DNA of 64,000 bases from Azoarcus sp. DD4 (GCF_006496635.1 NZ_CP022958.1:2542001-2606000), one strand, 5' to 3'; counted from the first letter of the stretch, positions 25,565-34,060 are shown. The notes: a model not told the origin generated them from the letters alone. Translations and numbers: made by a program.

Positions 25565-27217
25565 ATGACCGAGAGGAAGCAGACGCCCTACGACGTGGGC
25601 CTGGAGAAAAACGCCGCCAACTATGTACCGCTGACCCCGCTCACCTTCATCGAGCGCAGTGCCTACATCTATCCCGATCGCGTTGCCGTGATTCACGGCC
25701 AACGCCGCTACACTTGGCTGGAGAGCTATACCCGGGCGCGGCGCCTCGCGTCGGCGCTCAAGCAGTTGGGCGTGGGCAGGAACGACACCGTTGCCGTCAT
25801 CCTCAACAACACGCCGGAAATGTTCGAATGCCACTTTGGCGTTCCGGCTTGCGGCGCAGTGCTGAATACCGTGAACACCCGGCTCGATGCCGAGGGTGTG
25901 GCCTTCATCCTTAACCATGGCGAGGCCAAGGTACTGATCACCGATCGCGAGTATGCACGCATGGTCGGCAAGGCGATCGAACTTGCCAACCGTCCGGACA
26001 TGATCGTCATCGACGTCGATGATCCTGAATACACCGGTCCGGGTGAGCGCCTGGGCAAGCTCGACTACGAGGCGCTGCTGGAGACCGGCAACCCCGAGTT
26101 CGTTTTCGAGCAGCCCGCGGACGAGTGGGAGGCGATCTCGCTCAACTACACCTCTGGCACCACGGGCAACCCCAAGGGGGTGGTTTACCATCATCGTGGC
26201 GCTTATCTCAACGCGATGTCCAACATCGTGTCCTGGGGCATGCCGCCGCATTCGGTCTATCTGTGGACGCTACCGATGTTCCACTGCAACGGCTGGTGCT
26301 TCGCCTGGACGATGGCAGCCAATGCCGGGGTGAACGTCTGCCTGCGCCGGGTCGATCCGCGTCTCATCTTCGACGCCATGCGCGATCACGGAGTGACTCA
26401 TTACTGCGGTGCGCCCATTGTTCATTCGATGCTGGCCAATGCGCCGGAAGAGTGGCGCAAGGGCATCAATCACAAGGTTTCCGGTCTGGTCGCCGCCGCA
26501 CCGCCTCCGGCTGCTGTGATCGAAGGCATGGCGAAGATCGGCATCGACATCACTCACGTGTACGGCCTGACGGAGACCTACGGGCCTGCATCGGTGTGCG
26601 CCAAGCACGACGAATGGAGCGCGCTGTCGCTGGCGGAGCAGGTCGCCAAGAACGGTCGCCAGGGCGTGCGCTATCACGCTCAGGAAGGCATCACCGTGCT
26701 CGACCCCAACACCATGGAACCCGTGCCTTGGGATAACGAGACCATGGGCGAGATCATGTTCCGCGGCAACCTGGTGATGAAGGGTTACCTGAAGAACGAG
26801 AAGGCGACGGAGGAGTCGTTCCGTGGCGGCTGGTACCACACTGGCGATCTGGCGGTGATGCAGCCCGACGGCTACGTCAAGATCAAGGACCGTTCGAAGG
26901 ATGTGATCATCTCGGGCGGCGAGAACATTTCGTCGATTGAAGTCGAAGACGCCCTCTACAAGCATCCGGCGGTGATGGCTGCCGCAGTGGTGGCAGCGCC
27001 CGACGACAAGTGGGGCGAGGTGCCTTGCGCCTTTGTCGAGTTGAAGGACGGTGTCACGGTCACTGCGGAGGAAATCACCGCACATTGCCGCGAACATCTG
27101 GCTGGTTTCAAAACGCCCAAGAAGGTCGTGTTCGGGACATTGCCGAAGACTTCGACGGGCAAGATCCAGAAGTTCGTGTTGCGCGAACAGGCGAAATCGA
27201 CCTCGGCCATCGAATGA
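25565..27217 (+). CDS. Acyl-CoA synthetase (AMP-forming; medium-chain or short-chain acyl-CoA ligase type)
   Basis: A 550-residue ANL-superfamily ligase. The ATP-binding P-loop TSGTTGNPKG is near residue 195. The adenylation motif THVYGLTETYGPASV and the C-terminal GGWYHTGDLAVMQPDGYVKIKDRSKDVIISGGENISS are intact, and the catalytic Lys lies in LPKTSTGKIQKFVLRE. The overall sequence is like the acyl-CoA synthetases annotated as fatty-acyl or methylmercaptopropionate CoA ligases; the precise acid is uncertain. The start has GGAG about 7 nt upstream. Enoyl-CoA hydratase follows, consistent with fatty acid use. Confidence 0.9.
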   Translation: MTERKQTPYDVGLEKNAANYVPLTPLTFIERSAYIYPDRVAVIHGQRRYTWLESYTRARRLASALKQLGVGRNDTVAVILNNTPEMFECHFGVPACGAVLNTVNTRLDAEGVAFILNHGEAKVLITDREYARMVGKAIELANRPDMIVIDVDDPEYTGPGERLGKLDYEALLETGNPEFVFEQPADEWEAISLNYTSGTTGNPKGVVYHHRGAYLNAMSNIVSWGMPPHSVYLWTLPMFHCNGWCFAWTMAANAGVNVCLRRVDPRLIFDAMRDHGVTHYCGAPIVHSMLANAPEEWRKGINHKVSGLVAAAPPPAAVIEGMAKIGIDITHVYGLTETYGPASVCAKHDEWSALSLAEQVAKNGRQGVRYHAQEGITVLDPNTMEPVPWDNETMGEIMFRGNLVMKGYLKNEKATEESFRGGWYHTGDLAVMQPDGYVKIKDRSKDVIISGGENISSIEVEDALYKHPAVMAAAVVAAPDDKWGEVPCAFVELKDGVTVTAEEITAHCREHLAGFKTPKKVVFGTLPKTSTGKIQKFVLREQAKSTSAIE

Positions 27218-27227
27218 AGCAAACGCA

Positions 27228-27251
27228 AGGGCCCGCTGTGGCGGGCTCTTG
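27228..27251 (+). terminator. Hairpin after the acyl-CoA synthetase gene
   Basis: GGGCCCGC and GCGGGCTC pair across a TGTG loop with one G-U pair, followed by only TT. It lies 11 nt after the stop and is a plausible weak terminator, leaving readthrough to the enoyl-CoA hydratase gene possible. Confidence 0.5.
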
Positions 27252-27310
27252 CAGTGTCGATGTCCTCATCCAGCGAAATGTCAGACCTAGGCGATGGACT
27301 TCGCATAAGA

Positions 27311-27325
27311 TTACGTTGACGTTAA
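27311..27325 (+). promoter_or_regulatory. ACGT-N2-ACGT palindrome before the enoyl-CoA hydratase gene
   Basis: The sequence TTACGTTGACGTTAA holds ACGT-TG-ACGT with near-symmetric flanks, 22 nt before the ATG and just upstream of the AGGAGG ribosome site. From memory, MerR-type LiuR regulators of branched-chain acid and fatty acid genes in beta- and gammaproteobacteria recognise similar ACGT-based palindromes. No liuR gene is in the window, so the assignment is tentative. Confidence 0.4.
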
Positions 27326-27346
27326 CGGAATATAACAGGAGGAGAT

Positions 27347-28147
27347 ATGAGCGCCTTACCCGATCAAGTGGACACCGCGATGGTCTTGCGTAGCGACGAC
27401 AACGGCGTCGCTACGCTGCGCCTGAATCGTCCGGCCCAGTTCAATGCCTTGTCGCAGGCCATGCTCGAGGCACTCATCGCCGAGGTGGACGCCATCGCCG
27501 CTGACGACTCCGTCCGAGTGGTCGTGCTGGCGGGGGAGGGCAAGGCTTTCTGTGCAGGCCACGATCTCAAGGAAATGCGCGGCAATCACACGCTTGCGTT
27601 CCAGCAGGCCTTGTTCCGACTGTGCAGCAAGTTCATGATGAAACTCGTGGAATTGCCGCAGCCCGTTATTGCGCGGATACACGGCATCGCCACCGCAGCG
27701 GGTTGCCAGTTGGTCTCGATGTGCGATCTTGCCGTAGCTGCGGATGTATCGCGTTTCGCGGTTTCGGGCATCAATGTCGGCTTGTTCTGTGCCACTCCCA
27801 GCGTCGGTCTATCCCGCAACCTGGGCCGGAAGGAAGCCTTCGAAATGCTTGTGACCGGCGATTTCATCGACGCTGCCGAGGCTCAGCGTCGTGGTCTGGT
27901 GAACCGGGTGGTACCGCTCGAGCAACTCGATGCCGAGGTTCAGAAGTTGGCGGCGTCAATCTGTGCAAAGTCGCCGGTAGCGGTTCGGATGGGCAAGCAG
28001 ATGTTCTATAAGCAACTGGAGATGGGTTTGGACGCCGCCTATCAGCTTGCCGCCGAGACCATGGCCTGCAACATGATGGCCGAGGACGCGGCGGAGGGAA
28101 TCGATGCCTTCATTGCCAAGCGGAAGCCGGAGTGGATCGGCCGTTGA
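27347..28147 (+). CDS. Enoyl-CoA hydratase/isomerase family protein
   Basis: A 266-residue crotonase-fold protein. The acyl-CoA oxyanion segment is KAFCAGHDLKEM near residue 70, and the second half has GIATAAGCQLVSMCDLAVAAD. The position after AAGCQL, where a catalytic Glu often sits, carries Gln/Val, as in the mitochondrial ECHDC3-like subgroup, so hydratase activity is not assured. An AGGAGG Shine-Dalgarno lies 6 nt before the ATG. tatD begins 31 nt after the stop, likely in the same transcript. Confidence 0.85.
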   Translation: MSALPDQVDTAMVLRSDDNGVATLRLNRPAQFNALSQAMLEALIAEVDAIAADDSVRVVVLAGEGKAFCAGHDLKEMRGNHTLAFQQALFRLCSKFMMKLVELPQPVIARIHGIATAAGCQLVSMCDLAVAADVSRFAVSGINVGLFCATPSVGLSRNLGRKEAFEMLVTGDFIDAAEAQRRGLVNRVVPLEQLDAEVQKLAASICAKSPVAVRMGKQMFYKQLEMGLDAAYQLAAETMACNMMAEDAAEGIDAFIAKRKPEWIGR

Positions 28148-28178
28148 TCCCGGCACGGGCGTGGCGCCGGACGGTGGA

Positions 28179-28961
28179 ATGATAGACACGCACATCCACC
28201 TCGATGCGATGGAGTTCGACGGTGACCGTGAGGAAGTGATCGCCGCCGCGCGCGCCGCGGGGGTGAGCGGCTTCGTCGTACCGGCGGTCGATGTGGCTAG
28301 TTTTGCGCGGGTCAGGGCATTGGCGGATGCTCGGGACGACGTTTACTGCGCGTTCGGCATCCACCCGCTATACGTGGCGCAGGCGTGCGATAGCGATCTC
28401 ACCGCTCTTGAAGCTGAGCTCGCGAAAGGTGGTGCCGTGGCTGTCGGGGAGATCGGTCTCGACTATTTCGTGACCGACATCGATCCAGCGCTGCAGGAGC
28501 GCTATTTCGTCGCTCAGCTCGATCTGGCGAGGCGCTTTGGCTTGCCGGTGATCCTGCATGTGCGGCGCGCTGTCGATCCCATCCTCAAGCACGTGAGGCG
28601 GGCTGGGCTTCCCGGCGGCATCGCTCATGCGTTCAACGGCAGCCGACAGCAGGCGGAGGCATTCATTGCACTCGGGTTCAAGCTCGGTTTCGGTGGCGCC
28701 ATGAGTTTCGATGGATCCCGTCGCATCCGGCAGCTTGCCGCCGAGTTGCCGCTGGAATCCATCGTCCTCGAAACCGACGCTCCCGACATCCCGCCCATGT
28801 GGGCGCGCGGCGGACGCAACGAGCCTGGCAACATGGCGCATTTCGCCCGAATCCTTGCGGAATTGAGAGGCATGCCGGTGGCAGAGGTGGTGGCCGCCAC
28901 CTCGCGCAATGCGCGCGCCGCTTTACCCTTGATGGGCCAGGGTGCCAGACGGCCCGCTTGA
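28179..28961 (+). CDS. tatD: TatD-family metal-dependent hydrolase
   Basis: A 260-residue amidohydrolase-fold enzyme. Metal-binding DTHIHLD is at residues 3-9, AVGEIGLDYF near 90, ILHVRR near 130, GIAHAFNGSRQQAEAFIALGF near 155, and LETDAPDIPP near 200. TatD proteins are 3'-5' exonucleases or related hydrolases. The ATG at 28179 starts the conserved motif; the longer in-frame reading overlaps the enoyl-CoA hydratase gene and is not favoured. Its 3' end overlaps the convergent tetR gene by about 38 bp. Confidence 0.88.
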   Translation: MIDTHIHLDAMEFDGDREEVIAAARAAGVSGFVVPAVDVASFARVRALADARDDVYCAFGIHPLYVAQACDSDLTALEAELAKGGAVAVGEIGLDYFVTDIDPALQERYFVAQLDLARRFGLPVILHVRRAVDPILKHVRRAGLPGGIAHAFNGSRQQAEAFIALGFKLGFGGAMSFDGSRRIRQLAAELPLESIVLETDAPDIPPMWARGGRNEPGNMAHFARILAELRGMPVAEVVAATSRNARAALPLMGQGARRPA

Positions 28962-29552
28962 TGCGCTGGTCGCGTGCTGCGAGCGGGCGATGAGGTCGGC
29001 AATGTCGCGTTTAAGGCGGGCGATGTCGCTGTCGAACTTGTCGTAAATCATGAGCGAAATACCGAACACGTAGGCGTAGAGCAGCATGCAGCGGCTGGAT
29101 GCCTCCTCGGTAGGTACTCCGCAGGCGAGAAAAAGCTCGCGAGCGCAACGCAGACGGATGTCGTCCACTTCGGAAACGATGACGCTGGCGTCGGCATCCC
29201 GCCGTGCCCAATCGCGCACGGCAAGCTCGATCATCATGCCTCGCCGGCTGCGGTTGGCGCTGTAGACGTCGATGACGTGGTAAATCTGCTCCAGTTCGTG
29301 ACCAGGGCGTGCGTGTGTCTGCTTGATGATGTCGCGGATGCGCCCGTCCTTCCACTGCTGCAGGACCGCCATCAGGAGATCGCGGCGATCCTGGAAGTGC
29401 CAGTAGAAGCTGCCCTTGGTGACCTTGAGTCGTTTGGCCAGAACCTCGACTCGCAGACCGGCAATACCCTCTTCGGCGAGTACCTCGGTAGCGGCCTGGA
29501 TCCATGCGTCCCGGTCGAGTTGTACCCTTGGTTTGTTTGGCGTGTTTTCCAT
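28923..29552 (-). CDS. TetR-family transcriptional regulator divergent from etfBA
   Basis: A 209-residue regulator. The N-terminal helix-turn-helix reads EVLAKRLKVTKGSFYWHFQDRRDLL (about residues 35-60); the C-terminal helical domain would bind an unknown effector, possibly an acyl-CoA given its neighbours. The ATG at 29552 (MENTPNKP) is preferred; an ATG at 29582 would extend the protein through an operator-like repeat. Three ATAC-N6-GTAT palindromes lie at and before its start, which suggests self-repression and control of etfBA. Confidence 0.87.
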   Translation of the reverse strand: MENTPNKPRVQLDRDAWIQAATEVLAEEGIAGLRVEVLAKRLKVTKGSFYWHFQDRRDLLMAVLQQWKDGRIRDIIKQTHARPGHELEQIYHVIDVYSANRSRRGMMIELAVRDWARRDADASVIVSEVDDIRLRCARELFLACGVPTEEASSRCMLLYAYVFGISLMIYDKFDSDIARLKRDIADLIARSQHATSASSGPSGTLAHQG

Positions 29553-29615
29553 ACGGCGTAGTATTGACGATTGTTCGCCCATACGCTACCGTATTCACAC
29601 CATACTGATGCGTAT
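29551..29615. promoter_or_regulatory. Triple operator ATAC-N6-GTAT between tetR and etfBA
   Basis: Three 14-bp copies share ATAC-N6-GTAT: 29551-29564, 29581-29594 and 29602-29615. Their start-to-start spacings are 30 and 21 bp. The first abuts the tetR start codon. A possible -35 (TTGACG, 29564-29569) lies next to the first copy. Palindromic half-sites of this length fit a TetR-family dimer, and the arrangement suggests several dimers bound on nearly the same helical face. Confidence 0.7.
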
Positions 29616-29668
29616 GGATTGGATTCCCGGGGATCCAAACTCAGGCGCACGTGCAGTGTCAATCGAAA

Positions 29669-29689
29669 GAGGCAATGACATAATGCCTC
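29669..29689 (+). promoter_or_regulatory. Palindrome GAGGCA-N9-TGCCTC with embedded CATAAT
   Basis: A perfect 6-bp inverted repeat flanks a CATAAT hexamer (29679-29684) that could be the -10 of the etfBA promoter, about 50 bp before the etfB start. It could be an operator or simply an RNA hairpin in the leader. It is distinct from the three ATAC-N6-GTAT copies. Confidence 0.35.
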
Positions 29690-29738
29690 GGTCGGCTCAG
29701 AAGGGCTGGCGTAATTGAATAACCGAAGGAGCGCGGCA

Positions 29739-30488
29739 TTGAAGATTCTTGTTCCCGTCAAGCGCGTGGTCGACTACAACGTGAAGGTCCGCGTGAAGGC
29801 GGACGGCAGCGGTGTCGACCTGGCCAATGTGAAGATGAGCATGAACCCGTTCGACGAGATCGCGGTTGAAGAAGCGGTGCGTCTGAAGGAAGCGGGCGTG
29901 GCCACCGAGGTGGTCGCGGTGAGCTGCGGCGTGGCGGCCTGCCAGGAGACGCTGCGCGCGGCGATGGCAATCGGCGCGGACCGCGGCATCCTGGTGGAAA
30001 CGGACGTCGAACTGCAGCCGCTGGCGGTCGCCAAACTCTTGAAGGCCTTGTGCGACAAGGAAGCGCCGACGCTGGTGATCTGCGGCAAGCAGGCGATCGA
30101 CGACGACGCCAACCAGACCGGCCAGATGCTGGCTGCCTTGAAGGGCTGGCCGCAGGCGACCTTCGCCTCCAAGCTCACGCTCGCCGACGGCAAAGCGACG
30201 GTGACGCGCGAAATCGACGGCGGTCTCGAGACCGTGGCGATCAGCCTGCCGGCGGTGGTCACCACCGACCTGCGCCTGAACGAGCCGCGCTACGCGACGC
30301 TCCCCAACATCATGAAGGCGAAGAAGAAGCCGCTCGACACGGTGAAGCCGGCCGATCTGGGCGTCGATGTCGCGCCGCGGCTCACCACGCTGAAAGTGAG
30401 CGAGCCGCCCAAGCGCAGCGCCGGGGTGCGGGTGGCCGATGTGGCCCAGCTGGTCGACAAACTGAAGAACGAAGCGAAGGTGCTCTGA
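29739..30488 (+). CDS. etfB: Electron transfer flavoprotein beta subunit
   Basis: EtfB with EtfA passes electrons from acyl-CoA dehydrogenases to ETF:ubiquinone oxidoreductase. The 249-residue sequence has KILVPVKRVVDYNVKVRVK at the N-terminus, MSMNPFDEIAVEEAVRLKE near 35, and VICGKQAIDDDANQTGQMLAALKGWPQATFASK near 115. The start is a TTG at 29739, with GAAGGAG about 7 nt upstream; starts further upstream would place that ribosome site inside the gene. The stop overlaps the etfA ATG. Confidence 0.95.
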   Translation: MKILVPVKRVVDYNVKVRVKADGSGVDLANVKMSMNPFDEIAVEEAVRLKEAGVATEVVAVSCGVAACQETLRAAMAIGADRGILVETDVELQPLAVAKLLKALCDKEAPTLVICGKQAIDDDANQTGQMLAALKGWPQATFASKLTLADGKATVTREIDGGLETVAISLPAVVTTDLRLNEPRYATLPNIMKAKKKPLDTVKPADLGVDVAPRLTTLKVSEPPKRSAGVRVADVAQLVDKLKNEAKVL

Positions 30489-31423
30489 TGGCCATACTTG
30501 TCCTTGCCGAACACGACAACCAAACGATCAAGGCCGCCACGCTCAACACGGTCAGTGCTGCGGCAAAAATTGGTGGTGACATTCACGTGCTGGTGGCCGG
30601 TGCCAACTGCGCCGCCGCCGCACAGGCCGCAGCCCAGGTCGCCGGCGTCGCCAAGGTGCTGGTGGCCGATGCCCCGCAGCTGGACGCCCAGCTTGCCGAG
30701 AACGTGTCGGCGCTGCTGAAGAACCTCGCCAGCGACTACAGCCATGTGCTCGCCCCGGCCACCTCGGCGGGCAAGAACACGCTGCCGCGCGTAGCCGCGC
30801 TGCTCGACGTCGCCCAGATCAGCGACATCGTCGGGGTGGAAGCCGCCGACACCTTCGTGCGCCCGATCTACGCCGGCAACGCGCTGGCCACCGTCAAGAG
30901 CGCCGATGCGGTCAAGGTCATCACCGTGCGCACCACCGCCTTCGAAGCCGCAGCGGCGGAAGGCGGCGCGGCCGCCATCGAAGCGGTCGCCACCGCCACC
31001 GATGCAGGCCAGTCGAGCCTGGTCGGCCGCGAGATCACCAAGAGCGCGCGGCCCGAACTCGGCGCCGCGAAGATCATCGTCTCCGGCGGCCGCGGCCTGG
31101 GCAGCGGCGAGAACTACACCAGGCTGCTCGAACCGCTCGCCGACAAGCTCGGCGCCGCGCTCGGCGCTTCCCGCGCCGCGGTCGATGCGGGCTACGTGCC
31201 CAACGACTACCAGGTCGGCCAGACCGGCAAGATCGTCGCACCGCAGCTCTACATCGCGATCGGCATCTCGGGCGCGATCCAGCACCTGGCAGGCATGAAG
31301 GATTCCAAGGTGATCGTCGCGATCAACAAGGATCCCGAGGCGCCGATCTTCCAGGTAGCGGATTACGGCCTGGTGGGCGATCTGTTCGAGGTGGTGCCGG
31401 AACTGACCGGCGCCGTAGGCTGA
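30488..31423 (+). CDS. etfA: Electron transfer flavoprotein alpha subunit
   Basis: A 311-residue FAD-binding subunit. The C-terminal FAD domain has SGGRGLGSGENYTRLLEPLADKLGAALGASRAAVDAGYVPNDYQVGQTGKIVAPQLYIAIGISGAIQHLAGMKDSKVIVAINKDPEAPIF in outline (each segment is intact). The N-terminal half is alanine-rich and more variable. ATG 30488 overlaps the etfB stop (TGATG), so the subunits are translationally coupled. It is followed by a membrane protein and an acyl-CoA dehydrogenase on the same strand. Confidence 0.96.
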   Translation: MAILVLAEHDNQTIKAATLNTVSAAAKIGGDIHVLVAGANCAAAAQAAAQVAGVAKVLVADAPQLDAQLAENVSALLKNLASDYSHVLAPATSAGKNTLPRVAALLDVAQISDIVGVEAADTFVRPIYAGNALATVKSADAVKVITVRTTAFEAAAAEGGAAAIEAVATATDAGQSSLVGREITKSARPELGAAKIIVSGGRGLGSGENYTRLLEPLADKLGAALGASRAAVDAGYVPNDYQVGQTGKIVAPQLYIAIGISGAIQHLAGMKDSKVIVAINKDPEAPIFQVADYGLVGDLFEVVPELTGAVG

Positions 31424-31462
31424 GCTCGATCCGGGCCCTGCGCACTGCCACGGAAGACACGT

Positions 31463-32128
31463 GTGAACCTGTCGGCTTCGCTTTTTCAGACGGGTTGGCA
31501 CTTGGGAATGCTGATTGTTTCCGTGGCTGTGCTGGGCTGGATCTGGCGCACCGCACCTTGGGGCCGCCTGAAGGATTCCAGTCAGCTCAATCTGCTGCTT
31601 GGTTTTGCTGTCGGTTTGACCCTGGTGTGGAGTCTGAAGGCGGGCGTCAAGCCGGGACTCAGCCTGCACATGCTGGGAGCCATGGTTGCGGCGCTGACCT
31701 TCGGGGCGCAACTCGGCATGTTGGTTCTTGGTTTGGCACTTACCGGCATCTGCCTGAACGGCGCAATCGAGTGGCAGGCTTGGCCGATCAATTTCGTGCT
31801 GATGTGCGTTGTTCCGGTGTTTGTGGCTTCACGCATTCACGCACTGATTGAACGCTTCCTGCCCGCGCATTTCTTTATTTTCATCTTCGTCACCGGTTTC
31901 GTCGGCGCAGCCGTCGCCGTGATCATCCAGGGAATCGTGGTGTCTGGCGCCCTCGTGCTGGCCGGCGCATATACGACCGATTTCCTGTTGAGCGAGTATT
32001 TGCCGTTCTTCCTGCTTCTCGGTTTTGCCGAAGCCTGGATCAGCGGTGCGGTCGTTACCCTGTTGGTCGTGTATCGGCCCGGATGGGTGTCGACTTTCGA
32101 CGATCGTCGTTATCTGAACGGCAAGTGA
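31463..32128 (+). CDS. CbiM-like/energy-coupling-factor-type integral membrane protein
   Basis: A 221-residue membrane protein with about six hydrophobic helices, including GAMVAALTFGAQLGMLVLGLALTGICLNG and FFIFIFVTGFVGAAVAVIIQGIVVSGALVLAG. The pattern resembles energy-coupling-factor permeases of the CbiM type that take up cobalt or nickel, but the conserved CbiM N-terminal MHIPDG is absent. It starts with GTG at 31463. It lies between etfA and the acyl-CoA dehydrogenase gene, about 40 bp and 60 bp from each. The function is not known; ferrying a substrate or metal for that pathway is speculation. Confidence 0.6.
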   Translation: MNLSASLFQTGWHLGMLIVSVAVLGWIWRTAPWGRLKDSSQLNLLLGFAVGLTLVWSLKAGVKPGLSLHMLGAMVAALTFGAQLGMLVLGLALTGICLNGAIEWQAWPINFVLMCVVPVFVASRIHALIERFLPAHFFIFIFVTGFVGAAVAVIIQGIVVSGALVLAGAYTTDFLLSEYLPFFLLLGFAEAWISGAVVTLLVVYRPGWVSTFDDRRYLNGK

Positions 32129-32190
32129 AGGAGCACTTGCTGTGTCGGGGGCGCGGTCCGCTTTCATATAAAAACGTGGAGTGATCACAC

Positions 32191-33987
32191 ATGAGCAACT
32201 ACAGCGCACCGATTCGAGACATGCAGTTCGTGATGCAGGAACTGGCCGGCCTTGCCGAAGTTGCAGCCTTGCCCGGCAACGAGGAGGTTTCTCCCGATCT
32301 GGTCGACGCGATTCTCGAAGAGGCCGGCAAGTTCGCCGGTGGCGTCCTGGCGCCGCTGAACCGGATCGGTGACCAGGAGGGCGCGAAGTGGGATCACGGC
32401 ACGGTGACGACCGCCAGCGGTTGGCGCGAGGCCTATCGCCAGTTCAGCGAGGCAGGCTGGACGGCTGTTGCCGGCGATCCGGAGTATGGTGGTCAAGGCC
32501 TTCCCAAACTCGTGTCCACCGCGGTGATGGAGATGTGGAAGTCGGCAAACATGGCCTTCTCGCTGTGCCCGATGCTGACGACCGGCGCCATCGAAGCCTT
32601 GATGCTGCGTGGCAGCGACGAACAGAAAACGATGTACTTGCCGAAGATGGTCAGCGGGCAGTGGACCGGGACCATGAATCTGACCGAACCCCAAGCCGGG
32701 TCCGATCTCGCGGCGGTGCGTACACGCGCCGAACCGCAGGGCGACGGCACCTATCGCATCTTTGGTCAGAAGATCTTCATCACCTACGGTGAGCATGATC
32801 TGACCGATAACATCATCCACCTGGTGCTGGCACGACTGCCGGATGCACCGGAAGGGGTAAAGGGTATCTCGTTGTTCGTGGTGCCCAAGTTCATGGTGAA
32901 CGCGGATGGTTCGCTCGGTGCACGCAACGATGTGCATTGCGTTTCCATCGAGCACAAGCTCGGCATTCACGCGAGTCCGACCTGCGTACTCGCCTTTGGC
33001 GACAAGGGCGGTGCGATCGGCACCCTGGTGGGCGAGGCCAACCGCGGTCTCGAATACATGTTCATCATGATGAACGAGGCGCGCTTCGCCGTCGGCATGG
33101 AAGGACTGGCCTTGTCCGAGCGGGCCTACCAGCACGCGCTCGCGTATGCCAAGGACCGCGTACAGGGTACGGAAGCCGGCGTTCGTGGCGGCCCCAAGGT
33201 CAGCATCATCCATCACGCCGACGTGCGCCGGATGTTGATGTCGATGAAGAGCCAGACGGAAGCGATGCGCGCGCTGGCTTACGTCGTCGGCGCGGCCACC
33301 GACCTGGCCCATCACCATCCCGACGAGGCCGTGCGTGTCACCAATCAGGCTTTTGTCGACCTGATGATCCCGGTGGTGAAAGGGTGGTGCACCGAAAACT
33401 CGATCGAGATCGCTTCCACCGGCGTGCAAGTGCATGGCGGCATGGGTTTCATCGAAGAGGCCGGTGCTGCGCAACACCTGCGCGATGCGCGCATCACCGC
33501 GATCTACGAAGGCACGACTGCGATTCAGGCCAACGACCTGATCGGCCGCAAGATCGCACGCGAAAACGGTGCGACCATCGGCGGCGTGATCGCAGAGATG
33601 CGCAAGGTCGAGGGCCAACTCGCCGATTCTCAGGGCGAAAACCTCGTCGCCATCCGTCGTTCGCTGGCGAACGGGATAGACGCGCTGGAACAGGCTGTCG
33701 CCTACATCCTGGCCACGTACAATCAGGACATCAAGGCGGCTTCCGTAGGTTCCGTTCCCTTCCTCAAGCTGCTGGGCGTGGTTGCCGGTGGCTGGCAGAT
33801 GGCGCGTGCGGCCCTGATTGCGCAACGCAAGCTGCAGGCTGGCGAGGAGGAGGGCGGTTTCTTCCAGGCAAAACTGGTGACCGTGCGTTTCTATGCGGAC
33901 CACGTACTGGCACAAGCCCCCGGCTTGGCTTACTCGGTGGTCAATGGCGCGGCCGGTGCGCTGGATCTGCCGGAAGAGCTGTTCTGA
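32191..33987 (+). CDS. Acyl-CoA dehydrogenase with C-terminal extension domain
   Basis: A 598-residue flavoenzyme that introduces the alpha,beta double bond into acyl-CoA, using ETF as acceptor. FAD-binding MNLTEPQAGSDLAAVRT is near residue 165. The catalytic-base region is ITAIYEGTTAIQANDLIGRK near 435. An extra C-terminal domain (about 460-598) is typical of the larger acyl-CoA dehydrogenases in Proteobacteria. The ATG at 32191 has GGAG about 9 nt upstream. Its end is followed by a strong bidirectional terminator before ppiC. Confidence 0.93.
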   Translation: MSNYSAPIRDMQFVMQELAGLAEVAALPGNEEVSPDLVDAILEEAGKFAGGVLAPLNRIGDQEGAKWDHGTVTTASGWREAYRQFSEAGWTAVAGDPEYGGQGLPKLVSTAVMEMWKSANMAFSLCPMLTTGAIEALMLRGSDEQKTMYLPKMVSGQWTGTMNLTEPQAGSDLAAVRTRAEPQGDGTYRIFGQKIFITYGEHDLTDNIIHLVLARLPDAPEGVKGISLFVVPKFMVNADGSLGARNDVHCVSIEHKLGIHASPTCVLAFGDKGGAIGTLVGEANRGLEYMFIMMNEARFAVGMEGLALSERAYQHALAYAKDRVQGTEAGVRGGPKVSIIHHADVRRMLMSMKSQTEAMRALAYVVGAATDLAHHHPDEAVRVTNQAFVDLMIPVVKGWCTENSIEIASTGVQVHGGMGFIEEAGAAQHLRDARITAIYEGTTAIQANDLIGRKIARENGATIGGVIAEMRKVEGQLADSQGENLVAIRRSLANGIDALEQAVAYILATYNQDIKAASVGSVPFLKLLGVVAGGWQMARAALIAQRKLQAGEEEGGFFQAKLVTVRFYADHVLAQAPGLAYSVVNGAAGALDLPEELF

Positions 33988-34021
33988 CCGAATTGGCGAG
34001 GAGGGGGCGATAGCCCCCGCA

Positions 34022-34060
34022 ACAAAAAAAGCCGGCGCAGTTTCCGCCGGCTTTTTCTTT
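34022..34060. terminator. Bidirectional intrinsic terminator between acyl-CoA dehydrogenase and ppiC genes
   Basis: GCCGGCG (34031-34037) pairs with CGCCGGC (34045-34051) across a 7-nt loop. An A-tract precedes and a T-tract (CTTTTTCTTT) follows, so both strands carry a U-run after the stem. It lies between convergent genes. Confidence 0.9.
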
